Of a stretch of DNA of 64,000 nucleotides, positions 19,040 through 30,104 are shown in pieces; positions within the stretch are counted from its first letter, which is position 1, and each line of letters starts with the position of its first letter. The position numbers and the translations under genes are program-made. The stretch covers positions 1 to 64,000 of the forward strand of contig NZ_FONW01000002.1 in assembly GCF_900113005.1 (NCBI RefSeq). Reading direction: 5' to 3'. The stretch comes from Sunxiuqinia elliptica (GTDB lineage Bacteria > Bacteroidota > Bacteroidia > Bacteroidales > Prolixibacteraceae). A model generated the notes under the pieces. That model saw only the letters and a program-made list of their open reading frames with translations, was not told the DNA's origin and made no database searches.

Positions 19040-20761
19040 TTAATATAGTTTTGCTGAAATGTCGCGAATGTACAATTGGATGTTTGTTTTTCCCCGGAAT
19101 TCATTCTCGGCAATCGAGTAACAAATATCAAAAGGTAAGCCTTGGCTAATGGCTTCATAATGGTCAGCCTGGCTGAAAGCAATTGCTGGAAATACCGATG
19201 AATTACCAGTTGGCTCGACCAAGTCCAGTTTCAAGTGTTCGAGTTGGCGTCCTACACAACGGCTTGTTCCGCTATCGAGTACATTTTCTGTAACAAAAAC
19301 GGGAGTCATGTTGTGAGGGCCAAATGGGGCAAACTGTTTAAGTATCCGGTAAAATTTAGGGGTGATTTCCGAAAGTTGAATCTTAGCATCAATATCAATC
19401 ATTTCGGTTTGTTGCTTATCTGTAATATTTTTAACAACAATTTCTTCAAATCGACGGGTGAAAGCCGGGATGTTTTCAATTTTCATGGTTAGTCCGGCTG
19501 CATACATGTGCCCTCCATAGGATTCCAGAAGGTCGCTGCAGGAGCCAATGGCTTCGTACAGGTCAAAATCTTTTACAGAACGAGCAGAGCCGGTAGCCAT
19601 ACCATTCGATTCTGTTAAAATAACTGTTGGGCGGTAATAGTGCTCAGTTAACCGGCTGGCAACAATTCCAACCACGCCTTTGTGCCAGTCCCTGTTATAA
19701 AGAACGGTAGATTTTCGTTCGGATTGGTAGGGATCATGGGCAATCATATCCAGTGCTTCCTGAGTGATGTCGCGATCCAGTGTCTTACGAATTTCGTTAT
19801 ACGAATTGATTTCGTTACCAAGGTCGATAGCTTCTTCCTCTTCGGTAACAACAAGGATGGCCACGGACTTTTTCCCGTGTTCAATACGTCCGGAAGCGTT
19901 GAGGCGGGGACCAATTTTGAAAACAATATCACTGACCGAGATGTCTTGCCCGACCAAGCCCGATAGTTGTATGATTGTCTTTAGCCCAAGGCTGGGGTTG
20001 GAGTTAAGCTTGCGTAAACCATAATAGGCCAATACGCGGTTTTCTCCGGTTACCGGAACAATGTCTGAAGCAATACTTACAACGACCAAGTCAAGCAAAT
20101 CGTATAGCTCAACAACGGGTACATCATTTTGTTGGGCATAGGCTTGCAGGAGTTTAAAACCCACGCCACAGCCCGACAACTCTTTGTAAGGGTAGTCACA
20201 ATCAGGACGTTTAGGATCTAAAACTGCTACGGCTTCCGGAATGATATCATCCGGGTTGTGGTGGTCACATATAACAAAGTCAATACCACGATCTTTGGCA
20301 TTCTTTATTTTCTCAACAGCTTTGATCCCGCAATCGAGTACGATAACCAGCGAAATGTTTTGTTCTTCGGCATAGTCAATACTACGCGGAGATATGCCAT
20401 ACCCTTCTGAGTACCGATCTGGAATATAGTAATCCAAGTCCTTAATTCGACTTCTTAAAAACTGATACATCAGGGCAACAGAAGTAGTCCCGTCAACATC
20501 ATAATCACCATAAATCAATACTTTTTCTTCGTTGCTGATTGCTTGCTCCAGCCGGTGGACAGCTTTGTCCATATCTTTCATTAGGAAAGGATCGTGCAAA
20601 TCCGATAGGCGGGGGCGGAAAAAGGATTTGGCTTCGTTGTAGGAAGTGATTCCTCGTTGGGCCAAAAGGTTGGCAATTACCATATTCACATTGAGGGCAG
20701 CAGATAAATGCTTGATAACATTGACATCGCCTTGAGTTTTAATGTTCCAGATTTTATCCAT
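19040..20761 (-). CDS. recJ: Single-stranded-DNA-specific exonuclease RecJ
   Basis: A 573-residue 5'-3' ssDNA exonuclease for recombination and mismatch/base repair. The DHH-family motifs are present: DYDVDGTTSVALMY, the LDCGIKAVE region, CDHHNPDD (motif III), and GPRLNASGRIEHG of the DHHA1-linked core. The C-terminal OB-like domain runs to YIRDISAKLY. Length is normal. It is divergent from lysS. Confidence 0.95.
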   Translation of the reverse strand: MDKIWNIKTQGDVNVIKHLSAALNVNMVIANLLAQRGITSYNEAKSFFRPRLSDLHDPFLMKDMDKAVHRLEQAISNEEKVLIYGDYDVDGTTSVALMYQFLRSRIKDLDYYIPDRYSEGYGISPRSIDYAEEQNISLVIVLDCGIKAVEKIKNAKDRGIDFVICDHHNPDDIIPEAVAVLDPKRPDCDYPYKELSGCGVGFKLLQAYAQQNDVPVVELYDLLDLVVVSIASDIVPVTGENRVLAYYGLRKLNSNPSLGLKTIIQLSGLVGQDISVSDIVFKIGPRLNASGRIEHGKKSVAILVVTEEEEAIDLGNEINSYNEIRKTLDRDITQEALDMIAHDPYQSERKSTVLYNRDWHKGVVGIVASRLTEHYYRPTVILTESNGMATGSARSVKDFDLYEAIGSCSDLLESYGGHMYAAGLTMKIENIPAFTRRFEEIVVKNITDKQQTEMIDIDAKIQLSEITPKFYRILKQFAPFGPHNMTPVFVTENVLDSGTSRCVGRQLEHLKLDLVEPTGNSSVFPAIAFSQADHYEAISQGLPFDICYSIAENEFRGKTNIQLYIRDISAKLY

Positions 20762-20804
20762 TCTGATTGCTTGGGCCTCGTTTGTGTCCTCTATTTTAAT
20801 TGGT

Positions 20805-20812
20805 CAAAGATA
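20805..20812 (-). promoter_or_regulatory. Candidate -7 box for recJ
   Basis: CAAAGATA on the plus strand is TATCTTTG on the minus strand, matching TAnnTTTG, about 45 bp before the recJ start. No good TTG is seen at -33. Confidence 0.4.
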
Positions 20813-20991
20813 AGCAATGCTAGTTGATCTGGAAAGAAAAAGAAACGCATTAATTCATATTCTGTTAACAGTTGTTCCCTAGTCCAATCTAAATTTCATC
20901 CATTCAAACCATTAGGAGAAGCATAAACTTATTAACATTAGCTGATAAAACCCAAGATGTTGATTATGTTCTCTTTAGTTTGACTTGGACT

Positions 20992-21025
20992 TTGGTAACG
21001 ATTAAACTTTTCTTTGTTATCTTTG
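20992..21025 (+). promoter_or_regulatory. Candidate lysS promoter
   Basis: TTG at 20992-20994 and TATCTTTG at 21018-21025 resemble the Bacteroidota sigma-A promoter, though the spacer (23 bp) is slightly long. It sits about 40 bp before the preferred lysS ATG and supports that start over the upstream in-frame one at 20980, which would lie ahead of the transcript start. Confidence 0.5.
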
Positions 21026-21066
21026 CACCAAATTTTTTTAAAAATACTTCAAATCGAAAAGGATCC

Positions 21067-22788
21067 ATGAGTATAGCAGAGCTTAGCGAACAGGAGGTTA
21101 TCCGCCGCAATTCAATGGCGAAATTACGCGAGTTGGGAATCGAGCCCTATCCGGCCGAAGAGTATCCCGTAAATGCCAAGACCGCTGAAATAAAGGCCGG
21201 CTTTGATCCGGAGAAGAAGAACTACCAGGAAGTCGTATTGGCCGGACGAATTATGAGCCGACGCATTATGGGTAAAGCATCGTTTGCTGAACTGCAAGAT
21301 GACACTGGACGTATTCAATTGTACTTGAACCGGGATGAAATTTGCCCGGAAGAAGATAAAACCATGTACAACGATGTATTTAAAAAATTGTTGGACATTG
21401 GTGACATTATTGGTGTGAAAGGATTTGCTTTCATCACTCAGGTGGGAGAGAAATCAATTCATGTCAAAGAAATTACGGTATTAGGAAAATCACTCCGCCC
21501 ACTTCCCATTGTAAAGGAAAAAGACGGAAAAACATACGATGCTTTTACTGATCCCGAGCAACGCTACCGTCAACGCTATGTTGACTTGGTGGTTAATCCA
21601 CAGGTGAAAGATGTTTTCATCAAGCGGACAAAGATCATGAACACCATGCGCGAGATGTTTAATGAAAAGGGCTACCTGGAAGTGGAAACACCAATCTTGC
21701 AGGCAATTCCTGGAGGGGCTGCTGCTCGTCCGTTTATTACGCATCACAACAGCTTAAATATTCCGTTGTACCTGCGGATTGCCAATGAACTTTATTTGAA
21801 GCGATTGATTGTTGGTGGATTCGAAGGTGTTTATGAGTTTGCAAAAGACTTCCGTAACGAGGGGATGGACCGGACTCACAACCCGGAGTTTACTGCGATG
21901 GAGATTTACGTTGCTTATAAGGATTACAAGTGGATGATGGACTTCACAGAAGAAATGGTTGAACGTGTGGCCTTGGCTTTGCACGACAAAACCGAAGTTC
22001 AGCTGGGCGACAAAGTAATTGATTTTAAGCGTCCTTATCCAAGAGTGACCATGCGTGATGCCATCTTGGAACATACCGGACACGATATTGCTGGTAAGAA
22101 CGAAGAGGAATTACGTGAGATTTGTAAAGCACTAGATATTGAAACCGACCCAAGTATGGGTAAAGGAAAACTGATTGATGAACTATTTGGAGAGAAATGT
22201 GAGCACAATTACATTCAACCAACATTCATTATCGATTACCCGGTTGAAATGTCACCACTGACTAAGAAGCACCGCGACAACCCCGAGTTAACCGAGCGTT
22301 TTGAATTGATGGTTAACGGGAAAGAAATCGCCAATGCTTATTCAGAGTTGAATGACCCAATTGATCAACGGGAACGTTTCGAAGACCAGTTGCAACTTTC
22401 TGAAAAGGGAGACGATGAAGCCATGTTTATTGACCAAGACTTCTTGCGTGCACTGGAATATGGCATGCCTCCAACATCAGGAATGGGAATTGGAATCGAT
22501 CGTTTGACCATGTTTATGACCAATAGCCCATCAATTCAGGATGTGTTGTTCTTCCCACAAATGAAGCCGGAGAAAAAAGCAACGGTTGATTCAGATGAAA
22601 AATTCATCGAAATGGGGATTCCTGCTGAATGGGTGGATGTTATTCGTAAAATGGGTTTCCAAAAAACGGAAGCTTTGAAAGAAATTAAGCCAGGAAAGTT
22701 TTTTAATGACCTGTGTGGATTCAATAAGAAAAACAAACTTGGCCTAGCCAATCCGTCTATGGATGAGGTGAAGCAATGGCTTGCCTAG
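21067..22788 (+). CDS. lysS: Lysine--tRNA ligase (class II)
   Basis: A 573-residue class II synthetase. The N-terminal OB fold ([20 protein letters not shown]) is followed by motif 2 [20 protein letters not shown] and motif 3 [13 protein letters not shown]. After motif 3 there is a ~75-residue C-terminal tail ([11 protein letters not shown]... to the end) absent from E. coli LysS but usual in Bacteroidota enzymes. The Met of [10 protein letters not shown] is preferred as start because a promoter lies just upstream of it and the longer frame begins with a hydrophobic leader. It heads a plus-strand run with gpsA and pgi. Confidence 0.96.
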   Translation: MSIAELSEQEVIRRNSMAKLRELGIEPYPAEEYPVNAKTAEIKAGFDPEKKNYQEVVLAGRIMSRRIMGKASFAELQDDTGRIQLYLNRDEICPEEDKTMYNDVFKKLLDIGDIIGVKGFAFITQVGEKSIHVKEITVLGKSLRPLPIVKEKDGKTYDAFTDPEQRYRQRYVDLVVNPQVKDVFIKRTKIMNTMREMFNEKGYLEVETPILQAIPGGAAARPFITHHNSLNIPLYLRIANELYLKRLIVGGFEGVYEFAKDFRNEGMDRTHNPEFTAMEIYVAYKDYKWMMDFTEEMVERVALALHDKTEVQLGDKVIDFKRPYPRVTMRDAILEHTGHDIAGKNEEELREICKALDIETDPSMGKGKLIDELFGEKCEHNYIQPTFIIDYPVEMSPLTKKHRDNPELTERFELMVNGKEIANAYSELNDPIDQRERFEDQLQLSEKGDDEAMFIDQDFLRALEYGMPPTSGMGIGIDRLTMFMTNSPSIQDVLFFPQMKPEKKATVDSDEKFIEMGIPAEWVDVIRKMGFQKTEALKEIKPGKFFNDLCGFNKKNKLGLANPSMDEVKQWLA

Positions 22789-22806
22789 TCAGTAAGGCGA
22801 ACGATT

Positions 22807-23802
22807 ATGCATGGAGAACCTAAAATAGCAATTATTGGAAGTGGAAGTTGGGCGACAGCATTGGCTAAAATTCTGTTGAACAACGTTGAACATATCAATT
22901 GGTATTTTCGTAACACGGACAATATTGATCAATTTAAGCGGTTTGGTCATAACCCCAACTACCTAAGAGGTGTTGAGTTTGACATTAACCGCATTACTTT
23001 TTTCGATAATCTCGACCAGATTATTGAAGAATCAGATTTGTTGGTTTTGGCAATCCCTTCAGCGTTTTTACATGATTCTCTGAAGGAAGTGACAGTCGAT
23101 ATGAGCCACAAATTCATTGTTTCAGCAGTCAAAGGAATTGTTCCTCATGGCAACCAAATTGTTGGAAGTTATCTGCACGAAACATTCAAAGTACCGTACG
23201 ATCGGGTTGGAGTGATTGCCGGACCATGCCACGCTGAAGAAGTGGCTTTGGAGCGTCTTTCATATTTGACTATTGCGAGTCCGGACATCAAGCGAGCCGC
23301 AGACTTTGCGAATTTACTGGAATGCGAGTACATCCGGGCACATGTATCGGACGATATCTTTGGAACAGAATACGCTTCGGTCTTGAAAAATATTGTGGCT
23401 ATTGCATCCGGAATTGTTCATGGGCTGCGTTATGGCGATAATTTCCAAGCCGTACTGGTGGCCAATGCCATTCAGGAAATTAAGCGTTTTGTTGATAAAG
23501 TACATCCCATAAGCCGCGACATCAAAAGCTCGGCTTATCTTGGTGACCTTTTGGTTACAACCTACTCCCAGTTTTCGCGTAACCGCACATTTGGTGCGAT
23601 GATTGGGAAAGGCTATACAACACGGACGGCACAAATTGAGATGCACATGGTGGCTGAAGGGTATTATGCCACCAAGTCAATTCATGAAATTAATGAAGAG
23701 TTTAAGGTGAAAATGCCTATTTGTGAGGCTGTTTACAGTATCCTGTATGAGAATGTGCCTCCTTCAGTTGGAATTCGACAATTAACCGAAAAATTAAGAT
23801 AA
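22807..23802 (+). CDS. gpsA: Glycerol-3-phosphate dehydrogenase [NAD(P)+]
   Basis: A 331-residue enzyme making sn-glycerol 3-phosphate from dihydroxyacetone phosphate for phospholipid synthesis. The N-terminal dinucleotide loop is [26 protein letters not shown] and [13 protein letters not shown] match family motifs, and the C-terminal domain has the catalytic Lys in [17 protein letters not shown]. It follows lysS by 18 bp and precedes pgi by 5 bp, so it is the middle gene of an operon. Confidence 0.94.
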   Translation: MHGEPKIAIIGSGSWATALAKILLNNVEHINWYFRNTDNIDQFKRFGHNPNYLRGVEFDINRITFFDNLDQIIEESDLLVLAIPSAFLHDSLKEVTVDMSHKFIVSAVKGIVPHGNQIVGSYLHETFKVPYDRVGVIAGPCHAEEVALERLSYLTIASPDIKRAADFANLLECEYIRAHVSDDIFGTEYASVLKNIVAIASGIVHGLRYGDNFQAVLVANAIQEIKRFVDKVHPISRDIKSSAYLGDLLVTTYSQFSRNRTFGAMIGKGYTTRTAQIEMHMVAEGYYATKSIHEINEEFKVKMPICEAVYSILYENVPPSVGIRQLTEKLR

Positions 23803-23807
23803 AGACC

Positions 23808-25151
23808 ATGAAAAGTATTTCATTGAATCTGGATAAAACATTCGATTTTATTTCAAAAGATACCGTTGAAAGCTATGCAGGCCAATTGCAAAAACACAAT
23901 GAGGACCTGCATAACAAAACCGGAAAAGGGAACGATTTTTTAGGCTGGGTAAACCTGCCTACTTCGATAAGTGAGGCTGAATTGGCCGATTATGAAGCAA
24001 CTGCAAAAACATTGCAAGACAAAAAGATTGAAGTTTTTGTGGTTGTGGGTATCGGTGGTTCCTACTTGGGCGCTAAAGCAGTGGTTGACGCGTTGACCGA
24101 TAGTTTTGCGCAGTTGAAAGGAAGCGATAAACCGCTAATTCTATTTGCTGGTCAAAATATTGGTGAAGACTATTTGTATGAGCTTCGTCAGCTGTTGAAA
24201 ACCAAAGAATATGCTTTGGCTGTTATTTCTAAATCAGGAACAACAACTGAACCAGCCATTGCTTTCCGTTTGTTGAAACAAGACATTGAAGAAAAATATG
24301 GAAAAGAGGAAGCTGTTTCTCGGATTATAGCTGTTACCGATGCAGAGCGCGGTGCACTAAAATCATTGGCTAACTCCGAAGGCTATAAAACATACGTAAT
24401 TCCTGATGATGTTGGTGGCCGTTACTCGGTACTGACTCCCGTAGGATTGCTGGCCATTGCTGTTGCAGGTTTCGACATTCGTGCCTTGGTGCAGGGAGCC
24501 GTTGATATGGAAAATGCTTCGGGACCAGACGTTGCGTTCGAAAATAACTTGCCTGCTCAATATGCAGCGGTGCGTAATGAGTTGTACAAAAATGGCAAGA
24601 TGATTGAAATCTTGGTCAACTACAATCCAAAGTTGCACTACTTTGCTGAGTGGTGGAAGCAGTTGTATGGTGAGAGTGAAGGAAAAGAAGGCAAGGGTAT
24701 TTTCCCTGCAAGCGTCGATTTTACATCTGACTTGCACTCGATGGGGCAATACATTCAGGAAGGTGAGCGTAAATTGTTCGAAACCGTTTTATCTGTTGCT
24801 TTACCCGATCGTGAAGTGCGTATCCCATCTGACGAGGCGAACTTGGATAGCTTGAATTATTTAGCTGACAAGCGCGTGGATGAGGTGAATAAAATGGCTG
24901 AGCTGGGAACCATGTTGGCTCACGTTGATGGCGGTGTTCCAAACATTCAGGTTGAACTGCCGAAATTGAATGAGTACTACCTGGGACAATTAATCTATTT
25001 CTTCGAGAAAGCTTGCGGTTTGAGTGGTTACACTTTAGGTGTGAATCCATTTGACCAACCAGGAGTTGAGGCTTACAAAAAGAACATGTTTGCCTTGCTT
25101 GAAAAACCAGGTTTCGAAGAAGCAACCAAAGCAATTAAAGCACGCTTGTAA
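23808..25151 (+). CDS. pgi: Glucose-6-phosphate isomerase
   Basis: A 447-residue enzyme interconverting glucose 6-phosphate and fructose 6-phosphate. It is the shorter bacterial form (~450 residues, as in Bacillus). Two SIS domains are visible, with [14 protein letters not shown] and [15 protein letters not shown] binding the sugar phosphate. Segments near [11 protein letters not shown] and the catalytic Glu/His regions ([16 protein letters not shown]) are intact. It ends the lysS-gpsA-pgi run at a terminator. Confidence 0.96.
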   Translation: MKSISLNLDKTFDFISKDTVESYAGQLQKHNEDLHNKTGKGNDFLGWVNLPTSISEAELADYEATAKTLQDKKIEVFVVVGIGGSYLGAKAVVDALTDSFAQLKGSDKPLILFAGQNIGEDYLYELRQLLKTKEYALAVISKSGTTTEPAIAFRLLKQDIEEKYGKEEAVSRIIAVTDAERGALKSLANSEGYKTYVIPDDVGGRYSVLTPVGLLAIAVAGFDIRALVQGAVDMENASGPDVAFENNLPAQYAAVRNELYKNGKMIEILVNYNPKLHYFAEWWKQLYGESEGKEGKGIFPASVDFTSDLHSMGQYIQEGERKLFETVLSVALPDREVRIPSDEANLDSLNYLADKRVDEVNKMAELGTMLAHVDGGVPNIQVELPKLNEYYLGQLIYFFEKACGLSGYTLGVNPFDQPGVEAYKKNMFALLEKPGFEEATKAIKARL

Positions 25152-25507
25152 GCGTACAAAAGATAATCTGTCTAAGAGGGATGCCACAATTTGTGGTGTC
25201 CCTTTTTATTTGTCTCCACTTTTCTGGTTGAAGCCGAAATAGCTCCAATTTCTATTTAAAAGTAGGGCTGTTTTTTAAAGAATGAATTCAGGCTTAGGAG
25301 TGGGATAATAGCTAAAGAATAATTATTTTTAGTGGCTAATTACTTGTTGCTTGTCTTTATCTCGTAAAGCAATTACTCACTAATTCAAATTCGACTACTA
25401 CACATTTACAAGGGGCAGTTTAACTTGTGAAACGAGCATGAAATTTTTCATTCTCATATACACGGAGAATGATTGAAACTATAAACAAATAAACTAAACT
25501 CAAACAA
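25152..25507. other. Intergenic region before lipoprotein gene
   Basis: The 356-bp gap begins with the pgi terminator. Near its end, CATTCTC (25449-25455) and GAGAATG (25465-25471) form a 7-bp hairpin about 37 bp before the lipoprotein ATG, possibly in its leader. No promoter of consensus form or coding sequence is evident between them. Confidence 0.4.
25178..25207 (+). terminator. Intrinsic terminator after pgi
   Basis: GGGATGCCACAA pairs with TTGTGGTGTCCC (two G-T wobbles) and is followed by TTTTT. Confidence 0.85.
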
Positions 25508-25990
25508 ATGAAACGAAACATTGGATTATTGATTTTACTAACCGTTTTATTCGGCTGCAACACAGCGACACAAAAAGCTCAACAACCTGAAAAACCAGAG
25601 AAGCCAATCAAGCAGCCTATTGAAGGCACCTGGAAATTGCTTTCCGGAACTTTGATTGAAAAAGGTGATACTGTTACAACAGACTATACCAAGGGAGTTG
25701 AGTTTATCAAGATTATCAATGGAACACACTTCTCCTTTTTGCAACACGACTTAACCCAAGGAAAAGATTCGGCAGCGGTATTTGGTGCTGGCGGTGGAAC
25801 CTATACCTTGAAGGATGGAGTTTACACCGAGAATCTGGATTACTGCAGCGCCCGCGAGTGGGAAGGAAACAGCTTTGAGTTCGAAGTTCAGGTCGATGGC
25901 GATACACTCATCCAGCAAGGTGTGGAGAAAATTGAAGAGCAAGGCATTGACCGAATGAATATTGAGCGCTACATACGGGTGAAAAATTAG
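25508..25990 (+). CDS. Small lipoprotein, lipocalin-like/DUF4488-type
   Basis: A 160-residue lipoprotein. The lipobox (LLTVLFGC, Cys at residue 17) is followed by a Pro/Lys/Gln-rich linker and a single beta-rich domain starting IEGTWKLLSG. The 'GTW+L' opening, the KIINGTHFSF strand and the ENLDYCSAREWEGNSF segment resemble DUF4488/lipocalin-like proteins of Bacteroidota, which are small beta-barrels of unknown ligand. It is monocistronic. It would be anchored in the inner or outer membrane facing the periplasm. Confidence 0.68.
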   Translation: MKRNIGLLILLTVLFGCNTATQKAQQPEKPEKPIKQPIEGTWKLLSGTLIEKGDTVTTDYTKGVEFIKIINGTHFSFLQHDLTQGKDSAAVFGAGGGTYTLKDGVYTENLDYCSAREWEGNSFEFEVQVDGDTLIQQGVEKIEEQGIDRMNIERYIRVKN

Positions 25991-26023
25991 CGTTAGGAAG
26001 TTATCCGGAAACTTGTTTTCTGT

Positions 26024-26031
26024 TAGCTTTG
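26024..26031 (+). promoter_or_regulatory. Candidate -7 box before ydjC-like gene
   Basis: TAGCTTTG matches TAnnTTTG about 62 bp before the deacetylase start. No TTG at the right upstream distance, so weak. Confidence 0.3.
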
Positions 26032-26093
26032 TTTAATGATGAACCAACCCTTTGGCTTGGTTTAGACACTTGATGAACTAAAACGAACGACCA

Positions 26094-26984
26094 ATGAATC
26101 AATCGACAATAAAAATCCTACAGAGCTTGGGACTGTCAGAAGATACCCGCTTGCTGATTATCCATGCTGATGATGGTGGGCTGGCCCATGCCGAGAATAG
26201 CGCAACCATGCAAGTATTGCAGGAAGGGAGCGCCAATTCATACAGTGTGATGGTTCCCTGTCCCTGGTTTTACGAAATAGCCGGCTTTGCCAAGGACAAT
26301 CCGCAAATTGATTGTGGTATCCACCTCACCTTAACGTGCGAATGGGAAAAGTACAAGTTTGGCCCGGTGCTGTCTATTGAGGAGGTGCCAAGCCTGGTGG
26401 ATGAGAATGGCTTTTTCTACCGGAACCGAGCGGGAGTGGCGCAGCATGCCACAGCTGAGGATGTTCGCAAAGAGCTGGTTGCCCAAATCGACCGGGGCAT
26501 GAAGTTCGGGATTCAGCCCACCCATCTCGATTCGCATATGTACAGTGTTGGGGCACGACCTGACCTGCTGCAGGTATATCGGGAGTTGGGACAGTTATAT
26601 GATTTGCCTATTTTGCAGAGCAAGGACTTTGCGGACATGGTTCATCCCGGATCGGATAGCCTGTTGGAGGAGGAGGATTTATTGGTCGATCGTATTTTTT
26701 TGGGAGAATATCCTGATTTTGAAAAAGGCGAATTGCGCAAGTTTTATGCCGACAGTCTGGATCAACTGATTCCCGGGCTGAACCTGATTTTGATTCATCC
26801 GGCAATGGATACGCACGAGATGCAGGGTGTCAGCTGGAATCATCCAAACTTTGGATCTGAATGGCGGCAAATTGATTTGGACTATTTTAGCAGTGAGGCG
26901 TGTCAGCAAAAGATTGAGCAAAACGGCATCCGGATGATTACCTGGGAAGAAGTTTATGCTGCCTGGAAAGATGCCTATTTATAA
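26094..26984 (+). CDS. ChbG/HpnK (YdjC-like) carbohydrate deacetylase family protein
   Basis: A 296-residue protein with YdjC-family marks: [19 protein letters not shown] near the N-terminus (metal-binding Asp), [12 protein letters not shown] (His) and [10 protein letters not shown] (His) in the middle, and [15 protein letters not shown] near the C-terminus. The family removes acetyl groups from N-acetylated sugars, as ChbG does for chitobiose phosphate, using a divalent metal. No signal peptide is visible, so it is likely cytoplasmic. No sugar-use genes adjoin it; the copper cluster begins 36 bp downstream and is probably unrelated. Confidence 0.87.
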   Translation: MNQSTIKILQSLGLSEDTRLLIIHADDGGLAHAENSATMQVLQEGSANSYSVMVPCPWFYEIAGFAKDNPQIDCGIHLTLTCEWEKYKFGPVLSIEEVPSLVDENGFFYRNRAGVAQHATAEDVRKELVAQIDRGMKFGIQPTHLDSHMYSVGARPDLLQVYRELGQLYDLPILQSKDFADMVHPGSDSLLEEEDLLVDRIFLGEYPDFEKGELRKFYADSLDQLIPGLNLILIHPAMDTHEMQGVSWNHPNFGSEWRQIDLDYFSSEACQQKIEQNGIRMITWEEVYAAWKDAYL

Positions 26985-27020
26985 ACAAGCTGAGAAGGCA
27001 GCTGTTGAAAAGAACGACTG

Positions 27021-27590
27021 ATGGAGGAAATGACCTTACATATAAAAAACATGGTGTGCCCACGTTGTGTGATGGCCGTTGAGGAAGTCTTGACTGATTT
27101 GCAAATTGCTTATGAGCGGGTACAGTTGGGTGAGGTGGTCTTGGGCAAAGCGCTAAGCAAGGAACAGCGCAAGCACTTGGAACAACGCCTGCAAAGTTTG
27201 GGCTTTGAGTTGCTGGAGTCGGCACGCTCAACCACCATCTCAAAAATCAAAACGCTGATCATTGAACAGATTCATTACTCGAAGGAGCCGATGACCATGA
27301 ACTTTTCAGATTTGATTGCCGATAAGCTACACCACGATTATGGCTCCCTAAGTCGCTTGTTTTCATCGGTGGAGGGAATGACCATTGAGAAATTCATCAC
27401 CCGCCAGAAGATTGAGCGGGTGAAGGAACTGCTCTTTTACAATGAGATGACCTTGTCGGAAATTGCCTGGCAAATGGGCTACAGTTCTGTAGCCTATCTA
27501 TCTACTCAGTTTAAGAAAGAGACCGGCATGACTCCCTCGCAATTCCGGAAGGATCGGGAGCCTCGGTTGAATTCCTTGGATAAGCTCTGA
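27021..27590 (+). CDS. HMA-like/AraC-type fused metal-responsive regulator
   Basis: A 189-residue protein. Residues 1-70 resemble a heavy-metal-associated (HMA) domain with a CxxC (Cys13, Cys16 in NMVCPRCVMAVEEVL), and residues ~80-185 are an AraC-type double helix-turn-helix (MTIEKFITRQKIERVKELL, LSEIAWQMGYSSVAYLSTQF, TPSQFRKDRE). It lacks the cupin or other large sensor domain usual in AraC proteins. The metal site makes a copper(I) or related metal sensor likely, and the copper ATPase gene starts 108 bp downstream on the same strand. Direct activation of that gene is inferred from position. Confidence 0.8.
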   Translation: MEEMTLHIKNMVCPRCVMAVEEVLTDLQIAYERVQLGEVVLGKALSKEQRKHLEQRLQSLGFELLESARSTTISKIKTLIIEQIHYSKEPMTMNFSDLIADKLHHDYGSLSRLFSSVEGMTIEKFITRQKIERVKELLFYNEMTLSEIAWQMGYSSVAYLSTQFKKETGMTPSQFRKDREPRLNSLDKL

Positions 27591-27647
27591 CCAAAATCTT
27601 ATAAACAAGCCACAAAATAGTGTAACACCTGACCGGCTTTCCTGAGC

Positions 27648-27655
27648 GATCTTTG
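27648..27655 (+). promoter_or_regulatory. Candidate copA -7 box without -33 element
   Basis: GATCTTTG differs from TAnnTTTG in the first base, about 44 bp before copA. The -33 region (TAACACCTGACC) has no TTG, as would suit an activator-dependent promoter served by the adjacent HMA-AraC regulator. Confidence 0.35.
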
Positions 27656-27698
27656 TAATGCTGAAAGGAGTTAATCCTTCAACTAAAAAGAAAATGCT

Positions 27699-29927
27699 AT
27701 GGGAAAGTTAGAAAATAGACAACAATCATTTCCAGTTACCGGAATGACCTGCGCGGCATGTGCCTCCAGTGTCGAGTCCATTTTAAATCATACAGAAGGG
27801 GTGCAGAGTGCCCAGGTGAACTTTGCATCCGGATCAGTTTGGGTGGAGTACGAACCACAGGTTGAACCTGCCGATTTGAAGAAGGCATTGCAGGCGGTAG
27901 GGTACGACCTGATTGCTGATGTGGATGACCCCTTTGAGGCGCAGCAGCAGGAGCAGGCCCGTTTTTATCAGGAGGTTAAGCGACGTACGTGGTGGTCGGC
28001 CATCCTCACCTTGCCGGTTTTTATTCTGGGCATGTTTTTCATGGACTGGGAACCGGGGAAGTGGATTTCGCTGGCTTTGGCCATTCCAATTCTGTTCTAC
28101 TTTGGTCGCCACTTCTATATTCAAGCGTGGAAACAAGCCAAACATCGCAAGGCCAATATGGATACCTTGGTGGCGCTTAGTACTGGAATTGCTTTCCTAT
28201 TCAGCCTTTTCAACACCCTATTTCCTGAGTTTTGGTTGAGTCGTGGAATAACACCGCACGTGTATTACGAGGCGGCAACGGTGATCATCACCTTTATATC
28301 CTTAGGAAAGCTGTTGGAGGAGCGGGCAAAAACCAATACCTCTTCGGCCCTGCGGAAGCTGATGGGCTTGCAGCCTAAAACCTTGATTGCTATAATTGAT
28401 GGCAAAGAGCAGGAAATTCCGGTTGAGGCAGTTCAGCAAGGGGCATTGATCGTGGTGCGTCCCGGAGAGAAAATTCCTGTTGACGGTTCGGTGGAATCTG
28501 GTCATTCGTTTGTGGATGAAAGCATGCTGAGCGGAGAGCCGGTGCCGGTTGAAAAGCAGGCGGGTGATGCCGTCTTTGCTGGAACGGTTAACCAAAAGGG
28601 GAATTTCCGGTTTCGGGCAGAGAAGGTGGGGAGTGAGACCATGCTGGCTCATATCATCCAAATGGTGCAGCAGGCGCAAGGAAGCAAGGCGCCGGTACAA
28701 AAGTTGGTCGATAAAATTGCCGCTGTTTTTGTACCCGTAGTGATGCTGATCTCGGCGCTGACTTTTGTGGTGTGGATGAGTGTTGGGGGAGACGATGCTT
28801 TCACGCATGCCTTACTCACTTCGGTGGCAGTGCTGGTAATTGCCTGTCCGTGTGCTTTGGGACTGGCCACGCCAACAGCGGTGATGGTGGGGATTGGCCT
28901 GGGAGCTGAGAACAATATTCTGATTAAAGATGCTGAAAGCCTGGAGCTGGGGCATCGGGTGAATGCCGTGGTGCTGGATAAAACCGGAACGATAACCGAA
29001 GGAAAACCCGATGTTGTTGGCCTGAAGTGGGCTAAATCGGCTGAGGTGGAAAAAACACAGGCCATTTTGCTGGCCTTGGAGAAAGCCTCGGAGCATCCTT
29101 TGGCTGACGCCGTTGTGCGGAAGTTGGAAGAAGAAGACCTGTCGCCGGTGGAGTTAAAAACATTTTCGAGCTTAACGGGGCGTGGGGTAGAAGCCACAGA
29201 CCAACAGGATCAGGCTTACTATGTTGGTAACCTGACCTTGATTCAGGAGAAAGGAATTGCGTTGGATGCGGCGCTTGAGCAGCAGGCCGGGAAGTGGCAA
29301 CAAGCGGCTAATACGGTCGTGTATTTCGCCAACAGTCAGCAGGTGCTGGCCGTAATTGCCTTAGCTGATCGGGTGAAAGCCTCATCGCAGGCAGCGATTG
29401 CCCGCTTGCGCAAGCAACACATCGACGTGTATATGTTGACCGGTGATAACGGCGAAACTGCGAAAGCCATTGCTGCTCAGGTGGGGATTGAGCACTACGA
29501 AAGTGAGTTGCTCCCCGATGATAAGGCCAGGTTCGTGAGCCAGCTGCAGGAGCAGGGCAAGGTAGTGGCCATGGTGGGAGACGGAATCAATGATTCGCAT
29601 GCTTTGGCGCAGGCCGATGTAAGCATTGCTATGGGCCATGGAACCGATATCGCCATGGATGTGGCCAAGATGACTCTGATCACCTCTGACCTGGAAGCTT
29701 TACCAAAAGCTTTTGCCCTTTCGGGGAAAACGGTTCGCGGAATCAGGCAAAACCTGTTCTGGGCGTTTATCTATAACCTGATTGGAATTCCAATTGCTGC
29801 CGGCGTGCTTTACCCGTTCAACGGCTTCTTGCTCGATCCCATGATTGCCGGGGCTGCGATGGCGTTCAGCTCGGTATCGGTGGTAAGCAACAGCTTGCGG
29901 CTAAAAATGAGTAAGCTGGATGCTTAG
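27699..29927 (+). CDS. copA: Copper-exporting P1B-type ATPase
   Basis: A 742-residue inner-membrane pump. One N-terminal HMA domain with [12 protein letters not shown] (Cys18, Cys21) is followed by eight predicted helices, including the metal-channel CPC in [13 protein letters not shown]. The actuator loop is [10 protein letters not shown], the phosphorylation site [11 protein letters not shown], and the hinge [20 protein letters not shown]. The YN ([13 protein letters not shown]) and MxxSS ([10 protein letters not shown]) residues in the last helices mark a Cu(I)-type P1B-1 ATPase. It exports Cu(I) to the periplasm using ATP. It is flanked by the HMA-AraC regulator and a small HMA protein. 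Confidence 0.95.
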   Translation: MGKLENRQQSFPVTGMTCAACASSVESILNHTEGVQSAQVNFASGSVWVEYEPQVEPADLKKALQAVGYDLIADVDDPFEAQQQEQARFYQEVKRRTWWSAILTLPVFILGMFFMDWEPGKWISLALAIPILFYFGRHFYIQAWKQAKHRKANMDTLVALSTGIAFLFSLFNTLFPEFWLSRGITPHVYYEAATVIITFISLGKLLEERAKTNTSSALRKLMGLQPKTLIAIIDGKEQEIPVEAVQQGALIVVRPGEKIPVDGSVESGHSFVDESMLSGEPVPVEKQAGDAVFAGTVNQKGNFRFRAEKVGSETMLAHIIQMVQQAQGSKAPVQKLVDKIAAVFVPVVMLISALTFVVWMSVGGDDAFTHALLTSVAVLVIACPCALGLATPTAVMVGIGLGAENNILIKDAESLELGHRVNAVVLDKTGTITEGKPDVVGLKWAKSAEVEKTQAILLALEKASEHPLADAVVRKLEEEDLSPVELKTFSSLTGRGVEATDQQDQAYYVGNLTLIQEKGIALDAALEQQAGKWQQAANTVVYFANSQQVLAVIALADRVKASSQAAIARLRKQHIDVYMLTGDNGETAKAIAAQVGIEHYESELLPDDKARFVSQLQEQGKVVAMVGDGINDSHALAQADVSIAMGHGTDIAMDVAKMTLITSDLEALPKAFALSGKTVRGIRQNLFWAFIYNLIGIPIAAGVLYPFNGFLLDPMIAGAAMAFSSVSVVSNSLRLKMSKLDA

Positions 29928-30104
29928 GGTGAAATACATCGAAAATGTAGAAAAGATCAAACAAATGATAAGCAATCATTCGAATCAAGTGTTGAATAGC
30001 TAAGTAATTCACCCCGAACCACTGTTCGACATAAATTCATTTTAATAACAGCCGGGAGGCAAATTTCAAAGAACGCTTGCCTGCTGGCACAAATTTTAAA
30101 TGCA

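Larger units (their letters stand above)
20762..21066. other. Divergent recJ/lysS intergenic region
   Basis: This 305-bp gap carries the divergent promoters listed here (TATCTTTG on each strand). No RNA gene or small coding sequence was recognised in the rest. Confidence 0.5.

Noticed and set aside
28649-29197. Minus-strand 182-aa frame within copA
   Set aside because: A shadow of the ATPase gene: the copA frame has every P-type motif, and this frame has none.
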